Shown piece after piece: positions 15,958 through 24,638 of a stretch of DNA of 64,000 nucleotides. Made by a program: the position numbers and the translations under genes. The DNA comes from CAZSLI01 sp964607705 (lineage in GTDB: Bacteria > Actinomycetota > Coriobacteriia > Anaerosomatales > PHET01): assembly GCA_964607705.1 (NCBI GenBank), contig CAZSLI010000013.1, forward strand, positions 6,931 to 70,930. The letters are read 5' to 3'. The notes below the pieces were generated by a model. It had not been told where the DNA came from and did not search any database. It was given only the letters and a program-made list of their open reading frames with translations. Each line of letters begins with the position of its first letter. Position 1 is the first letter of the stretch.

Positions 15958-17460
15958 CTAGAGGTACTGCCAGACGTCGTCCACGCCAGCGTCCGCCGCC
16001 GGGATGCACTCGATGATGAAGCGCTGTGGCGCGCCCGAACCCGGGTCCACAAGACGCAGGTCGAGTACCTCGGGGTTCTCCAGCCAGCGCCCATGCTCGT
16101 CCGAAAGCACCTTCACGCGCGGATGCAGCAGGTCGTCGTTGTTGACGCGGTACACGACCGCGGTCGTCTGGTCGTCGAGCACCACGACGGCGCCCATCGG
16201 GTAGATGCCGAGCATTGCGACGAGTGCCTTGGTGACCGCCGGGTCGTAGGCCTTGCCGCGGCCCTGCATCAGCACCGCCAGCGCCTTGTCGGGCCGAATC
16301 TCGCGACGGAACGGCCGCATCGTAGTCATGGCGTCGTAGGCGTCGCACGCCGCGATGATCTTGCTGAAGAGGTGTTGTTCGCCCGACGCTGCGCTCGGGT
16401 AGCCGAGCATGTCGTGGCGCTGGTGGTGCTCGAACGCGACGATCATCGGCATCTTGTCGGCGAGCTGGAGGCGCTTGAGCAGGTCGGCGCCTTCCTCGGT
16501 GTGGCGCTTCACGATCTGCCATTCATCGGCGGTCAGCGGCCCAGCCTTGCCGAGGATCTCCTCGGAGATGCGTACCTTCCCGATGTCGTACAGCAGCGCT
16601 GCGAGACCCAGCGAGCGCAGCTCGTCGGCGGAGAGCCCCAGGGCGGAGCCCAGCGAGATCGAGAGGATGCACACGTTGAGCGCGTGATTGAGCGTGTAGT
16701 CGTCATGGCCCTTGATGGCGGTCAGGCCGAGGACGGCGGCGGGGTCCTGAAGCAGGTTGTCGAGCATCGACTCGACCACGCGCTGGAGGTTGCCCACCTC
16801 CATGACCTTGCCGAGCTTGGCCTGTGTCTCCATCTCCCGCATCGCCGAGACGCCGGAGTCGTAGCTCTCGCGAGCGCGTGCGCGAACCTCGCGATTGCGC
16901 TCCTCGTCGCCGCTTTCGTCGAGGATCGAGGTCTCGGCCACTTCGACGTGCTTGATGCCGCGCGCGTCGAGGAAGTCGTGCGCGGTCTCGATCCCACTCA
17001 CGCGCGAGTCGCCGAGAAGCTCGACGAGCGCCGCGACCTCCTCGGGAGTGAGCCCCTCGATGAACGTGACTGCCGAGATCCCGCGTGCGAGCATCTCCTC
17101 GATGAGCTTGCGGTAGGTGACGCTCTCCTCGGGAAAGACCTGGTTCTCGACGAACAGCGTGCCCTTGTAGATGTTGATCGCGACCGCGTCGAAACCGAAA
17201 CCGTTGAGCGCCGTGAAGGCCGCCACCAGGTCGGAGAGCGAGCTCGCCACGAGTGGATGCGTCGTGGGGTAGAGCGCGGCGTTCGTGTGCGCGACGGCCA
17301 GCGTGCGCACCAGCTCGCGGGCGCGGTCGAGCTTCTCGGCGGTCGCGAACGGCGCTTGGACCGCGATGAGAGCGGGCCCCCCTGCGCTTTGCTCGACCGC
17401 CATCTCCTCAGGAGTGGCGAGCGGGCCTTCGTTCTCAGGCCGGTACGGAGCGTCACTCAT
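15958..17460 (-). CDS. HD-GYP-like protein with degenerate catalytic motif
   Basis: 500 residues, soluble. Residues 30-185 form a module shared with the upstream HEAT protein; residues 235-430 form an HD-GYP-like domain. The normal His-Asp pair is changed: LLYDIGKVRIS replaces LLHDIGKV. The second site reads EHHQRHDMLGYP instead of HHE-x-x-DG-x-GYP. Flanking helices (NHALNVCILS, VKRHTEEGADLL, IIAACDAYDAMTT) remain. It may bind cyclic di-GMP or be an allosteric partner rather than an active phosphodiesterase (inference). Its ATG overlaps the stop of the HEAT gene by 4 bp. Confidence 0.85.
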   Translation of the reverse strand: MSDAPYRPENEGPLATPEEMAVEQSAGGPALIAVQAPFATAEKLDRARELVRTLAVAHTNAALYPTTHPLVASSLSDLVAAFTALNGFGFDAVAINIYKGTLFVENQVFPEESVTYRKLIEEMLARGISAVTFIEGLTPEEVAALVELLGDSRVSGIETAHDFLDARGIKHVEVAETSILDESGDEERNREVRARARESYDSGVSAMREMETQAKLGKVMEVGNLQRVVESMLDNLLQDPAAVLGLTAIKGHDDYTLNHALNVCILSISLGSALGLSADELRSLGLAALLYDIGKVRISEEILGKAGPLTADEWQIVKRHTEEGADLLKRLQLADKMPMIVAFEHHQRHDMLGYPSAASGEQHLFSKIIAACDAYDAMTTMRPFRREIRPDKALAVLMQGRGKAYDPAVTKALVAMLGIYPMGAVVVLDDQTTAVVYRVNNDDLLHPRVKVLSDEHGRWLENPEVLDLRLVDPGSGAPQRFIIECIPAADAGVDDVWQYL

Positions 17461-19358
17461 CGTGCATCGACTCCCTGCGTCTTCTCGAGGTGCTCGACCG
17501 CGTCGGCTGCCCGTCGCTTGAGCTCTCGGCTCTTCCGTCCGAATCCCGGCCGCGTCGCAAAGCGACGAAGCGCCTTGAGCGCGTCGGGCGTACCGATGTT
17601 TTCCAGTGCCGCGATGATATCTTTCCGCATCTCGTAAGACTTAGCGAGGACGCTCACGTCGTCGAAGGTCCTTGTGAGCGCCGGCACTGCGGCGGCCGCC
17701 TTGATCCGCCCCAGCTCGCGGACGACGAACCGCTGCGTCTCGACCTCGCGGTGGCCAAGCGCGCGCACGAGCGCCTGGGTCGCTTCGGGTACCGGCATGC
17801 TGGCCAGCGCCGTGACCGCCGAGAAGCGCACCTGCTCCTCGAGGCTCGTGTCGAGCGTGTGCTGGAGCACCGCGACCGCGCGCCGGTCGCCGAGCGCCGC
17901 GAGCGCGCGCACGATCGAGATCGCGAGCCCGGGCTCCGCCGTCCGCAAGCGCGAACGCGCGACGCCGAGGACGAGTTCGCTCTGGCCTCGCAGCACGGGC
18001 CGCAGCAGGGAGCGCTGCGGCTCGGGGATGCGGATGTAGGAGTCGAGCAGCGCTTCCGCGCCCGCCTGACCCGCGGCGTGCAGGATCTCCCCGGCGATCG
18101 CGGCGTCAGCGTCCGTCAGCGGCACGCGACACACGTCCCGGAGTACCTGCGGGTCCTGGAGGGTGGCGCGGGCGGCCACCACGTCATCGGCCATCCCCGG
18201 GTCCTGCGCGATCTCGTCGAGGCGCCGCAGGGCCTCGCGCACGGTGGGGAACGCACCATCGCGAGCGGCCTGCGGCAGCACTTCGCCGATCGCCGCGACC
18301 GTGTCGGGCTCGAGGCGCGTGCGCGAGACGGCGATGGCGGTGGAAAGCGCGCGTCCGGAGCTCAGCAGCGGGGATGCGACGGCGACCTGTCGCTCGAGCT
18401 CGGCGGCGTCCTCGTGGTCGTCCTCGGCGAGTTGCTGCGCGATGTTCCTGGCGTGCTCGCTGTCGGGCACGCCGAAGTCCGGCGCGACATCGGGAGTGGG
18501 CGTGAGCAGCAGCTCGAGCGCCTTCGCGGTCTCCGGGGGCAGCGACATGGCGGCCGAGATCCGGCGCGGGTCGGTCTGGCCCTGAGCGGCGACGAGCTTG
18601 AGCAGCCGGGCGAGTGCGGCCGGCTTCATCCTCGCGATGACCGTGAGCATGCCCTCCATGCGCGAGCCCTCGGTATCGGCTTTGAGCGACAGGCCGAGGA
18701 CGCGCATGCGAGTCTCTTCATCGAGCCGCATCAGCGCCGCCGCCACCCGCTCCATCGCAAGCTCCCGAGTGGCATCCTCGAGGCGGTCGATCGCGTCGGC
18801 CATCTCGTCGCTCGCAGGGCCCTGATCGGCGTTCTCGGCACGCCGCTCGACTGCGGCGACGACTTCGGCTGCGATCTCCTCGGGCGGCGCGGTGGTGAGA
18901 TCGATGCCGAGGAGCCCGGACTCCTCAGAGGCGCGAAGCGAGACCTCGATGACGGCCATGTGGCGCACGCCGGCGGCGCCGAGCGCGGCACGGGCACCGC
19001 CTTCGGCCCGAAGGGCTGCGGGCTCCGCGTTCGCGATGTTCACGAACGCCATCGTCTCGGCGCCGGTCACTCCGGGGGCGACGACGACCTGGCCCACCTG
19101 CAACGCGTGCAGCTGCTCGGCGAGCGAGATGACCTGGCTTTGGCCGGCGGCAACCGCCGATTCGCCCATGCGGAAGCCGTGCGGGTCGACGGTGTAGCGA
19201 AGAGGCCCTGAGGCGGCGAGCGCGTTGGCACGCTGGGTGAAACGCGCTGCAGCCTCGCGAGGGATATCGGACGCAGGAGGATAGAGGCGTGCGGCTCCGA
19301 CCGCCGCTGCAAGCAGCCGCAGTGCTTCCTCGGCACGAGGGAAGCCTTCAACCTCCAC
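17457..19358 (-). CDS. HEAT-repeat protein with N-terminal module shared with the HD-GYP-like partner
   Basis: 633 residues from GTG 19358, chosen because AGGAGG lies upstream. The N-terminal ~150 residues (RLYPPASDIP, then VGQVVVAPGVTGAETMAFV and GVRHMAVIEVSL) correspond segment by segment to the N-terminus of the next protein (ALYPTTHPL, ISAVTFIEGLTPEEVAALV, GIKHVEVAETSI). The middle is helical. The last ~250 residues are HEAT/armadillo-type repeats (LRTAEPGLAISIVRALAALG, VRFSAVTALASMPVPEATQA), a protein-binding solenoid. With the coupled HD-GYP-like protein it probably forms a signalling complex. No membrane segment. Confidence 0.8.
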   Translation of the reverse strand: MEVEGFPRAEEALRLLAAAVGAARLYPPASDIPREAAARFTQRANALAASGPLRYTVDPHGFRMGESAVAAGQSQVISLAEQLHALQVGQVVVAPGVTGAETMAFVNIANAEPAALRAEGGARAALGAAGVRHMAVIEVSLRASEESGLLGIDLTTAPPEEIAAEVVAAVERRAENADQGPASDEMADAIDRLEDATRELAMERVAAALMRLDEETRMRVLGLSLKADTEGSRMEGMLTVIARMKPAALARLLKLVAAQGQTDPRRISAAMSLPPETAKALELLLTPTPDVAPDFGVPDSEHARNIAQQLAEDDHEDAAELERQVAVASPLLSSGRALSTAIAVSRTRLEPDTVAAIGEVLPQAARDGAFPTVREALRRLDEIAQDPGMADDVVAARATLQDPQVLRDVCRVPLTDADAAIAGEILHAAGQAGAEALLDSYIRIPEPQRSLLRPVLRGQSELVLGVARSRLRTAEPGLAISIVRALAALGDRRAVAVLQHTLDTSLEEQVRFSAVTALASMPVPEATQALVRALGHREVETQRFVVRELGRIKAAAAVPALTRTFDDVSVLAKSYEMRKDIIAALENIGTPDALKALRRFATRPGFGRKSRELKRRAADAVEHLEKTQGVDAR

Positions 19359-19515
19359 TGACGTCGTCCTCCTCTTCCGGCCCCTCTGGTATATCGGGTT
19401 GATGCTGACTACGCTACAAGAACCTGTGACCCCGCGCACAGGAGACCGTGCGTCGGACGGGCATGAGGGGCTACAGTGACGTTGTCATCAGCTCCCTCGA
19501 TCGCCGAGGACTCGC

Positions 19516-20010
19516 GTGCCACTGAGAACCGAGGCATATTTTCGCTCGATAGCCATGCAGGCGCTCTCAAGCGTCACCGTGGTCGAGCCTCCCGTGCCCG
19601 TGGACGGTATCGTCGCCGCGATGGGTGTTCCCGTTCGCGCGGTCAACCTTCCCCAGTTCTTCACCTCGGCGATCGTGTACGAGGACGGCATGCCGGTCTT
19701 CATCATCAACTGGGCGAAACCGGAGCCCGAACGCCGAGTGGCCATGGCGCACATGCTCGGCCACGTATTGCTCGTACTCCACGGCGAGGACGAGACCTAC
19801 CCGCGCCTCGCGGGGGACCATGGCGGAGCCGACATGGTGGCCAAGGAGCTCATGATGCCTGGCACCATGGTCATCGAGCAGGCTCGGCTGTGGTTCAACG
19901 ATCATCGATACCTCGCGCGACTCTTCGGCGTGGACGAGTCGGCGATGCTCGAACGTATGCGAGAGTTGGGCATCATCAAGGGCCAGCAGGGCCTGGCGTG
20001 GGACTACTGA
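19516..20010 (+). CDS. ImmA/IrrE-like protein with altered zinc motif
   Basis: 164 residues from GTG 19516. The fold resembles IrrE/ImmA-type metallopeptidases: an N-terminal helix, strand (PVFIINWAKPEPERRVAMAH), the zinc helix, then a wHTH-like tail (LARLFGVDESAMLERMRELG). The expected HExxH reads HMLGH, so the general-base Glu is lost and the protein is likely non-proteolytic. It is divergent from the HEAT/HD-GYP-like operon and upstream of a ROK kinase. It may act as a binding or DNA-binding regulator (inference). Confidence 0.65.
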   Translation: MPLRTEAYFRSIAMQALSSVTVVEPPVPVDGIVAAMGVPVRAVNLPQFFTSAIVYEDGMPVFIINWAKPEPERRVAMAHMLGHVLLVLHGEDETYPRLAGDHGGADMVAKELMMPGTMVIEQARLWFNDHRYLARLFGVDESAMLERMRELGIIKGQQGLAWDY

Positions 20011-20125
20011 GAGAGCTCCGAGCGTAACCATCGCGGCGGTTGGGGGACTGCCGAGGAGCGGTATCATCTACACATCGGGTCCGCGCCCTCCGCGCGGGCC
20101 GTCTTCACGTGATTGAGGGGAACAC

Positions 20126-21100
20126 ATGCGCACGAGCTACGCCGTGGGCGTCGATGTCGGGGGAACGCGTATCGCCGTCGGGCTGGTCGAACGCAAAGGC
20201 CGCATCGTGAAGGACGCGAAGAAGCTCACGCCCCACGAGGGCCCCTTCGCGGTCATAGACACCATCATCGACCTCGTCGAAGAGGTCTCCAGCGGCATCC
20301 AGCAGGCCGAGCTCGCCGGTATCGGCATCGGGCTGCCGGCCCAGATCGACTTCCTGCGCCAGTCGGTCGAGTTCTGCACCAACCTGCCGCTCGCTGGCGT
20401 GGACGTGCGCTCGCTGGTCATGTCGCGCTCGAAGACCGAGGTCACTATCGACAACGACGGCAATCTTGCCGCCCTCGGCGAGGCTAGGTTCGGCGCCGCC
20501 AAGGGTGCGCGCGACTTCCTGATGATCACGCTGGGCACCGGCGTCGGCGGCGGCCTGTTCGTCAACGGCGAACCCTACCGTGGTAGCCGCGGCATGGCGG
20601 GGGAGATCGGGCACACCGTCGTGGACCTCGACGGTCCGCCGTGTCCCTGCGGCGGAACGGGCCACCTCGAGTCGTTCCTCGGCAGGCCGGCCATCGCGGC
20701 TCGCGGTAAGGAGGCGGCGCGCGAGTTCAAGGGCCGCACCATCCTCGAAGCCGCCGGCGGCAAGATCGACGACGTCACCGCCGAGGCGGTAATCATCGCC
20801 GGCAAGAAGCACGACGCGGTCGCACGGCAGATCCTGCTCGACGCGGGTGACGTGCTGGGCCGGGGGCTCGTGAGCTTCATCAACACGCTGAACCCGCAGC
20901 TCGTCGTCGTAGGTGGCGGTGTGGGCGAATCGGCTCCCTACCTGGTCGACCGCGCCGCCGAAGTGATGCAGGGCGAAGCGCTGGCCGGCCGCAGGGACGT
21001 CAAGGTCGTGCCCGCGGTCCTCGGCAACGACGCCGGGCTCCTCGGCGCCGCAGCGCTCGCTTTCGACGAGCACGACTCGCGCGAGGGGCTCCACCGGTGA
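20126..21100 (+). CDS. ROK-family sugar kinase (glucokinase-like)
   Basis: 324 residues. The ATP-binding P-loop-like start (VGVDVGGTRIAVGLV), the catalytic region IDNDGNLAALGEA, the glycine loop LGTGVGGGLFVNG and the ROK zinc site region GEIGHTVVDLDGPPCPCGGT-GHLES (His plus Cys-x-Cys-x4-His in place of the last Cys) are present. It phosphorylates glucose or a related sugar with ATP in the cytoplasm. The stop overlaps the start of the DUF362 gene by 4 bp, so the two are cotranscribed. Confidence 0.9.
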   Translation: MRTSYAVGVDVGGTRIAVGLVERKGRIVKDAKKLTPHEGPFAVIDTIIDLVEEVSSGIQQAELAGIGIGLPAQIDFLRQSVEFCTNLPLAGVDVRSLVMSRSKTEVTIDNDGNLAALGEARFGAAKGARDFLMITLGTGVGGGLFVNGEPYRGSRGMAGEIGHTVVDLDGPPCPCGGTGHLESFLGRPAIAARGKEAAREFKGRTILEAAGGKIDDVTAEAVIIAGKKHDAVARQILLDAGDVLGRGLVSFINTLNPQLVVVGGGVGESAPYLVDRAAEVMQGEALAGRRDVKVVPAVLGNDAGLLGAAALAFDEHDSREGLHR

Positions 21101-22209
21101 GCCCGGCGACCGTATGGTTCGCGCCGGTCCGGACCACCAAGAAGCAGTCGCTCGTGAAGCGCGCCGGCACGCTGCTCGACAGGGCAGGTCTGTCCTCGGC
21201 GATCGCCGAGGACGAGCTCGTCGCCGTGAAGCTGCATTTCGGCGAGGAGGGCAACACCGGCTTCGTGCATCCGATCTTCTTGCGTGAAGTGGTCGCGCGG
21301 GTGCGTGGAGCGGGTGGCAAGCCGTTTCTCACCGACAGCAACACGCTCTATCGCGGCAAGCGGTTCAACGCGGTGGACCACCTCGCCTGCGCCGTCCACA
21401 ACGGCTTCAGCTTCGCGACCGTCGATGCGCCGATCATCATCGCCGACGGGCTCGACGGGCGTGAGTCGGTCGAAGTGCCCATCGAGGGGTTCGATCATTT
21501 CGAGACCGTGCGCATCGGCGCCGCCGCGGTTCACGCTGACGCGATGGTGGTCGTGACACACGTGAAGGGTCATGAGGCCACGGGCTTCGGAGGCGCACTC
21601 AAGAATGTGGGCATGGGGCTCGGCTCGCGTAGCGCCAAGCAGCGCATGCATGCCGACTTCGAGCCGCACCCCGATCCCGAGAAGTGCAACGCATGCGGGC
21701 GCTGCGTCCAGTGGTGCCCGGTGAACGCCATCGTCATCGGTCCCGACCGAGTTGCCGCCGTCGACTACGACCTGTGCTACGGCTGCGGAGAGTGCGTGGC
21801 CGCCTGCCCGTATGGTTCGATCGCGATCAACTGGAAGACCGAAGAGGCCTCCATCCAGGAGAAGATCGTCGAGCACTGCGCCGGCGTCCTGGCCGGCAAG
21901 GAGGGCAAGGTCGTCTACCTCTCGTTCGTCACCAACGTGACGCCGGACTGCGACTGCTGGGGCTTCTCCGACGCGCCTGTGGTGGCCGACATCGGGGTGC
22001 TCGCCTCAACCGATATCGTCGCTATCGACCAGGCAGCCTATGACCTTGTGGTCGGCGCGCGGGGCCTCGATGGCTCACTGGGCGAGGGCATGACGCAGGG
22101 TGCCGACAAGTTCAAGGCCGTGAGCGGAATCGACGGCACGCGGGCCATGGAATACGCTGAGATCAAGGGGCTCGGTTCGCGCTCCTACGAGCTCAAGACG
22201 CTCGTCTAG
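21097..22209 (+). CDS. DUF362 protein with two 4Fe-4S clusters
   Basis: 370 residues. The N-terminal ~180 residues are DUF362 (VKLHFGEEGNTGFVHP, VVVTHVKGHEATGFGGALKN). It is followed by a bacterial ferredoxin domain with CNACGRCVQWCP (about 197-208) and CYGCGECVAACP (about 226-237), each with the Cys spacing for a 4Fe-4S cluster. A C-terminal extension of about 130 residues contains a CDCW motif. It is a cytoplasmic electron carrier or redox enzyme of unknown substrate, frequent in anaerobes. Coupled to the ROK kinase gene. Confidence 0.9.
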   Translation: MSPATVWFAPVRTTKKQSLVKRAGTLLDRAGLSSAIAEDELVAVKLHFGEEGNTGFVHPIFLREVVARVRGAGGKPFLTDSNTLYRGKRFNAVDHLACAVHNGFSFATVDAPIIIADGLDGRESVEVPIEGFDHFETVRIGAAAVHADAMVVVTHVKGHEATGFGGALKNVGMGLGSRSAKQRMHADFEPHPDPEKCNACGRCVQWCPVNAIVIGPDRVAAVDYDLCYGCGECVAACPYGSIAINWKTEEASIQEKIVEHCAGVLAGKEGKVVYLSFVTNVTPDCDCWGFSDAPVVADIGVLASTDIVAIDQAAYDLVVGARGLDGSLGEGMTQGADKFKAVSGIDGTRAMEYAEIKGLGSRSYELKTLV

Positions 22210-22224
22210 GCAGGGGAGGCCGCC

Positions 22225-23406
22225 GTGGACTACGGGGCTATCATCAAGCGGGCATGGCACATCACGTGGCGCTACAAGGCGCTGTGGGTTCTCGGCATCT
22301 TCGCGGGCGTCTCGGGCTGCCAGGGCAGCGGGGGCAGCAGCAGCGGTGGTGGTAACCGCGGCAACAGCTTCGGCTCCGGTCGCGGCATCGGTCGCGGCGC
22401 AGCTGACCTTCAGAACTTTCTCGACGTGATGCAGCGCTGGCTGCCGGTGATCTTCGTCGGCCTCGGCGTGCTGTTCTTGCTGGGGATCGTCTGGTCGATC
22501 TTCCGGGTCGCCGCACGCGGCGGTCTCGTCGTCGCGGTCGACAGCATCGAGGCTGGCCGCGCCGCGCCCACGCTCGGCGCTCTGTGGTCCGCAGGCTTCC
22601 GGCGCTTCTGGACGATCGTCGGCCTGGAACTCCTGCTGGTCGTGCCGCTGGTCGCCGTCGTGCTCATCATGCTGGTCGCGATATTCGCCCCACTCATGGG
22701 CTCGGTCGTGGCCGGCCGTCAGCCGGGCGCCGAGATGATTGCGCCATTGTGCGGCAGTCTCGGCATCGGGCTGCCCCTACTGCTGGTCGCGTCGCTCGTC
22801 CTCGGCGTGATGTACCTGATCGCCCTGCGCTACGTGATGCTCGGCAACCAGGGCGTGTTCGAGGCCGCGGGCAACTCCTGGCGCTTCTTCCGGGTTCGGT
22901 TCAAGGACTCGCTCATCATGTGGTTCATCAATGCCGGCCTCAACATCGTGGCCGGGATCGCCGTCGCGGTGGTCATCGGGATCGTCGCCGTCGGCTTCGT
23001 CCTGCCGATGATCCCGCTCGGGATCGGTCGCCAGTGGACGGCGCTCGTGGGCGTCGGCGGCCTGCTCTTGCTGGTCGTCATGGCCCTGAGCTTCGTCTAC
23101 AACGGCATCTGGGGGACCTACACCTCGGCTCTGTGGACGATCTTCTTCCGCGACATCCAAGGCATGAGCACCGTGGCCGTAGCGACTGGCAGCGCGCCCG
23201 CCGGCTCCTACTCGCCGAGCCAGCAGCCCGGGTACGCGCCAGCTCCGTCGGCTCCTCCGGCGCCGCCCGTCGCGCCGCCGCAAGGCGAGTGGCCGGAGCC
23301 GCCCCCCGCCCCCGAGCCGCCCGAGGCGGCCGACCCCGCACCGCAGCCGTCGGCGCCCCCCGCGCCGCCCATGGGCCCGACGCCGGAGCCGCCCGCCGAT
23401 GCCTGA
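22225..23406 (+). CDS. Multi-pass membrane protein with Gly/Ser loop and Pro/Ala-rich tail
   Basis: 393 residues from GTG 22225 (GGGGAGG upstream). It opens with an amphipathic helix (IIKRAWHITWRYKALWVLGI), a Gly/Ser-rich loop, then about six transmembrane helices (residues 70-310). The tail (about 330-393) is extremely Pro/Ala-rich. Similar proteins with the start W..TWRYK.LW are common unnamed membrane proteins in Actinobacteria and Chloroflexi. Its end overlaps rsmI by 8 bp, so it leads into the housekeeping block. No function can be assigned. Confidence 0.75.
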   Translation: MDYGAIIKRAWHITWRYKALWVLGIFAGVSGCQGSGGSSSGGGNRGNSFGSGRGIGRGAADLQNFLDVMQRWLPVIFVGLGVLFLLGIVWSIFRVAARGGLVVAVDSIEAGRAAPTLGALWSAGFRRFWTIVGLELLLVVPLVAVVLIMLVAIFAPLMGSVVAGRQPGAEMIAPLCGSLGIGLPLLLVASLVLGVMYLIALRYVMLGNQGVFEAAGNSWRFFRVRFKDSLIMWFINAGLNIVAGIAVAVVIGIVAVGFVLPMIPLGIGRQWTALVGVGGLLLLVVMALSFVYNGIWGTYTSALWTIFFRDIQGMSTVAVATGSAPAGSYSPSQQPGYAPAPSAPPAPPVAPPQGEWPEPPPAPEPPEAADPAPQPSAPPAPPMGPTPEPPADA

Positions 23407-24241
23407 TCCGGGCCGCCTCGTCGTCTGCGCGACCCCAATCGGCAACCTCGGCGACGTGACCCTTCGCGTGCTCAACGCGCTCGGTGAAGTCGACGTCATC
23501 CTTGCCGAGGACACGCGCGTCACCACCAAATTGCTGCGCCGCTACAAGATCGCGAAGCCGCTCGAGCGCTACGACGAGTTCGTCGCCGCCAAGCGTACGC
23601 CGGCGTTCGTCGAGCGGCTGCAGGCCGGCGAGACGTTGGGGCTCGTGAGCGACGCCGGCACGCCCGGCATCAGCGACCCCGGCTCCACTCTGGTCGACGC
23701 CGCTCTCGCCGCCGATATCCCGGTCGAGGTGCTGCCCGGCGCGTCGGCCATCGTCACCGCGCTGGTCGCCAGCGGCCTGCCCACGCAGTCGTTCTACTTC
23801 GGAGGCTTCCTGCCGAGGAGGGCCGGCGACCGCCAGCGACTCCTCGCCACGCTCGCGCCGCTTGAAGCGACCCTGATCTTCTACGAATCACCCCGGCGGA
23901 CCGCCGATGCGCTGCAGGTGCTCGCCGAAGCGTTCCCGCATCGCCGCGGGGCCATGGCGCGCGAGCTGACAAAGCTTCACGAGGAGGTCGCCCGAGGCCT
24001 CTTGCCTGAGCTCGCCCGCCAGATAGGCGAGCGCGAAGTACTCAAAGGTGAGGTGGTTCTTCTCGTCGGACCGCCCACCGCCGAGGAATCCTCGGCAGAG
24101 GCAGTCGACGAGTCAGATGTGCGTGCCCGCGTGGACAACCTGGTGGCGGCGGGAATGTCGCGCGCACAAGCCGTCAAGGAGGTGGCGCGAAACCTCGCGC
24201 TGCCGAGAAACGCGGTCTACGAGATCGCGCATCGCACGTAG
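23399..24241 (+). CDS. rsmI: 16S rRNA (cytidine-1402-2'-O)-methyltransferase RsmI
   Basis: 280 residues. The tetrapyrrole-methylase-like fold starts with LVVCATPIGNLGDVTLR and has the family stretches ILAEDTRVTTKLL, LVSDAGTPGISDPG and FYESPRRTADAL. It transfers a methyl group from S-adenosylmethionine to the ribose of C1402 in 16S rRNA, tuning the decoding centre. It is followed by abrB on the other strand and metG, as in Bacillus. Confidence 0.97.
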   Translation: MPDPGRLVVCATPIGNLGDVTLRVLNALGEVDVILAEDTRVTTKLLRRYKIAKPLERYDEFVAAKRTPAFVERLQAGETLGLVSDAGTPGISDPGSTLVDAALAADIPVEVLPGASAIVTALVASGLPTQSFYFGGFLPRRAGDRQRLLATLAPLEATLIFYESPRRTADALQVLAEAFPHRRGAMARELTKLHEEVARGLLPELARQIGEREVLKGEVVLLVGPPTAEESSAEAVDESDVRARVDNLVAAGMSRAQAVKEVARNLALPRNAVYEIAHRT

Positions 24242-24267
24242 TGGTGCCCCTGAGCGTCCTACAACCA

Positions 24268-24516
24268 CTAGACGCCGGTCTTGATCGCCTCGACACACTC
24301 CGTGCAGATGGGCCGCTCGTTCAGGTCCCGCATTTCCTTGTCCGTGTCGCCACATAGGGCGCATGCGTCGTGGTGCTTCTCGAGAATGATCCGTTCGCCC
24401 TCGACGTAGATCGCCATCGGGTCCTTGACGCGGATTCCCAGTGTCCGACGAAGTTCCATCGGAATGACTATGCGACCGAGGTCATCTACTCTCCTGACTA
24501 TCCCGGTGTCGTGCAT
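24268..24516 (-). CDS. abrB: AbrB/SpoVT-type transition-state regulator with zinc-finger tail
   Basis: 82 residues from ATG 24516 (GGGGAGGA upstream). The N-terminal swapped-hairpin AbrB domain (TGIVRRVDDLGRIVIPMELR, then RTLGIRVKDPMAIYVEGERI) closely follows Bacillus AbrB. The C-terminal third has Cys pairs CALC and CTEC (residues 52-55 and 71-74) for a zinc knuckle, as in clostridial relatives. A dimeric or tetrameric DNA-binding regulator. It lies opposite to its neighbours between rsmI and metG, exactly the place and orientation of B. subtilis abrB. Confidence 0.93.
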   Translation of the reverse strand: MHDTGIVRRVDDLGRIVIPMELRRTLGIRVKDPMAIYVEGERIILEKHHDACALCGDTDKEMRDLNERPICTECVEAIKTGV

Positions 24517-24638
24517 TTCGTGTCCTCCCCCTTCGGCGTCCGTCTCCCCAGGCAACGGAACGGTTAGAATCACGGGGTGCCCCCGCGTCCGGAGGCGCGT
24601 TGTTCCAGTCCCTACCCGCCTGAACGAGGTCCTGAAAC

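Noticed and set aside
16093..17637. 514-codon plus-strand frame opposite the HD-GYP-like gene
   Set aside because: Shadow frame of the minus-strand gene with no domain pattern.
17490..19211. 573-codon plus-strand frame opposite the HEAT-repeat gene
   Set aside because: Low-complexity Arg/Gly/His-rich translation; the minus strand has coherent HEAT repeats and operon coupling.
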